Shown here piece by piece: positions 7,595-7,621 of a DNA stretch of 7,621 nt. How positions within the stretch are numbered: the stretch's first letter is position 1; the number at the start of each line of letters is the position of its first letter. The stretch covers positions 1 through 7,621 of the forward strand of contig CABVAF010000020.1 of the NCBI GenBank assembly GCA_902496295.1, given 5' to 3'. The notes under the pieces are model-generated. The model was not told where the DNA came from and did no database searches. It saw only the letters and a list, made by a program, of their open reading frames with translations. Both the position numbers and the translations under genes were made by a program. The DNA comes from an uncultured Clostridium sp. (GTDB lineage: Bacteria > Bacillota > Clostridia > TANB77 > CAG-508).

Positions 7595-7621
7595 ATGAAA
7601 TCCAAAGTAGGTATGGCTTTA
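7595..7621 (+). CDS. Start of an unidentified gene, cut by the window end
   Basis: ATG 7595 opens a reading frame of nine codons (MKSKVGMAL) that runs off the window. AAAGGGGTGAT (7578-7588) upstream is a near-perfect ribosome binding site at good spacing, so a real gene is likely. The nine residues are too few to name a family. A Lys-containing start leading into small hydrophobic residues could be a membrane or signal segment, but this cannot be judged here. It lies 85 nt after recD2 on the same strand, with an inverted repeat between them. Confidence 0.7.

Overview
The window is AT-rich apart from the rRNA. It looks like a small-genome Firmicute (Bacilli or Mollicutes-like, for example an RF39-type lineage). 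The 23S rRNA has Gram-positive signatures such as the GACCCCGTAACTTCGGGAG stretch at 42-60. The 5S rRNA is short, the proteins are rich in Lys, Asn and Ile, and strong AGGTGAT or GGAGG-type ribosome binding sites precede the genes. All five complete genes end in TAA or TAG. The five Trp codons seen are all TGG, so nothing suggests a Mollicutes TGA=Trp code. Two consecutive genes are homologues of spore-coat genes, which implies an endospore former or a close descendant of one. The lineage assignment is inference.

Layout. Bases 1-1244 are the 3' part of a 23S rRNA gene, cut by the window edge. A 72-nt spacer follows, then 5S rRNA (about 1317-1427), and the rRNA operon ends in a strong 12-bp rho-independent terminator (1436-1472). 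Next is an unrecognised 500-aa, lysine-rich coiled-coil protein with one N-terminal membrane segment (1528-3030). It converges across a short hairpin with a 156-aa membrane protein on the minus strand (3046-3516) that resembles DUF4282. A 106-bp divergent intergenic region leads to a tightly coupled pair. The first is a shortened SpoVID (N-terminal morphogenetic domain, acidic linker, C-terminal LysM; 3623-4339). The second is a YsxE/CotS-family kinase-fold protein (4332-5210) that lacks the catalytic residues. The same gene pair, in the same order, is found in Bacillus subtilis. After a hairpin and a separate promoter comes recD2, a 5'-3' DNA helicase with all its helicase motifs (5323-7509). 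The first nine codons of one more gene start at 7595.

How they work together. The SpoVID-YsxE pair should act in the mother cell during spore-coat assembly. A candidate sporulation sigma-E promoter lies upstream of spoVID. RecD2 is a stand-alone repair helicase with a vegetative-type promoter and is probably unrelated. The coiled-coil and DUF4282-like proteins have no function that can be assigned from sequence. Three genes appear to share extended -10 promoters placed so close to the gene that the mRNA would begin almost at its ribosome binding site. I did not find a clear new multi-gene system. The best leads are the minimal SpoVID-YsxE module, the coiled-coil protein, and two unexplained inverted repeats (5192-5242 and 7543-7566).
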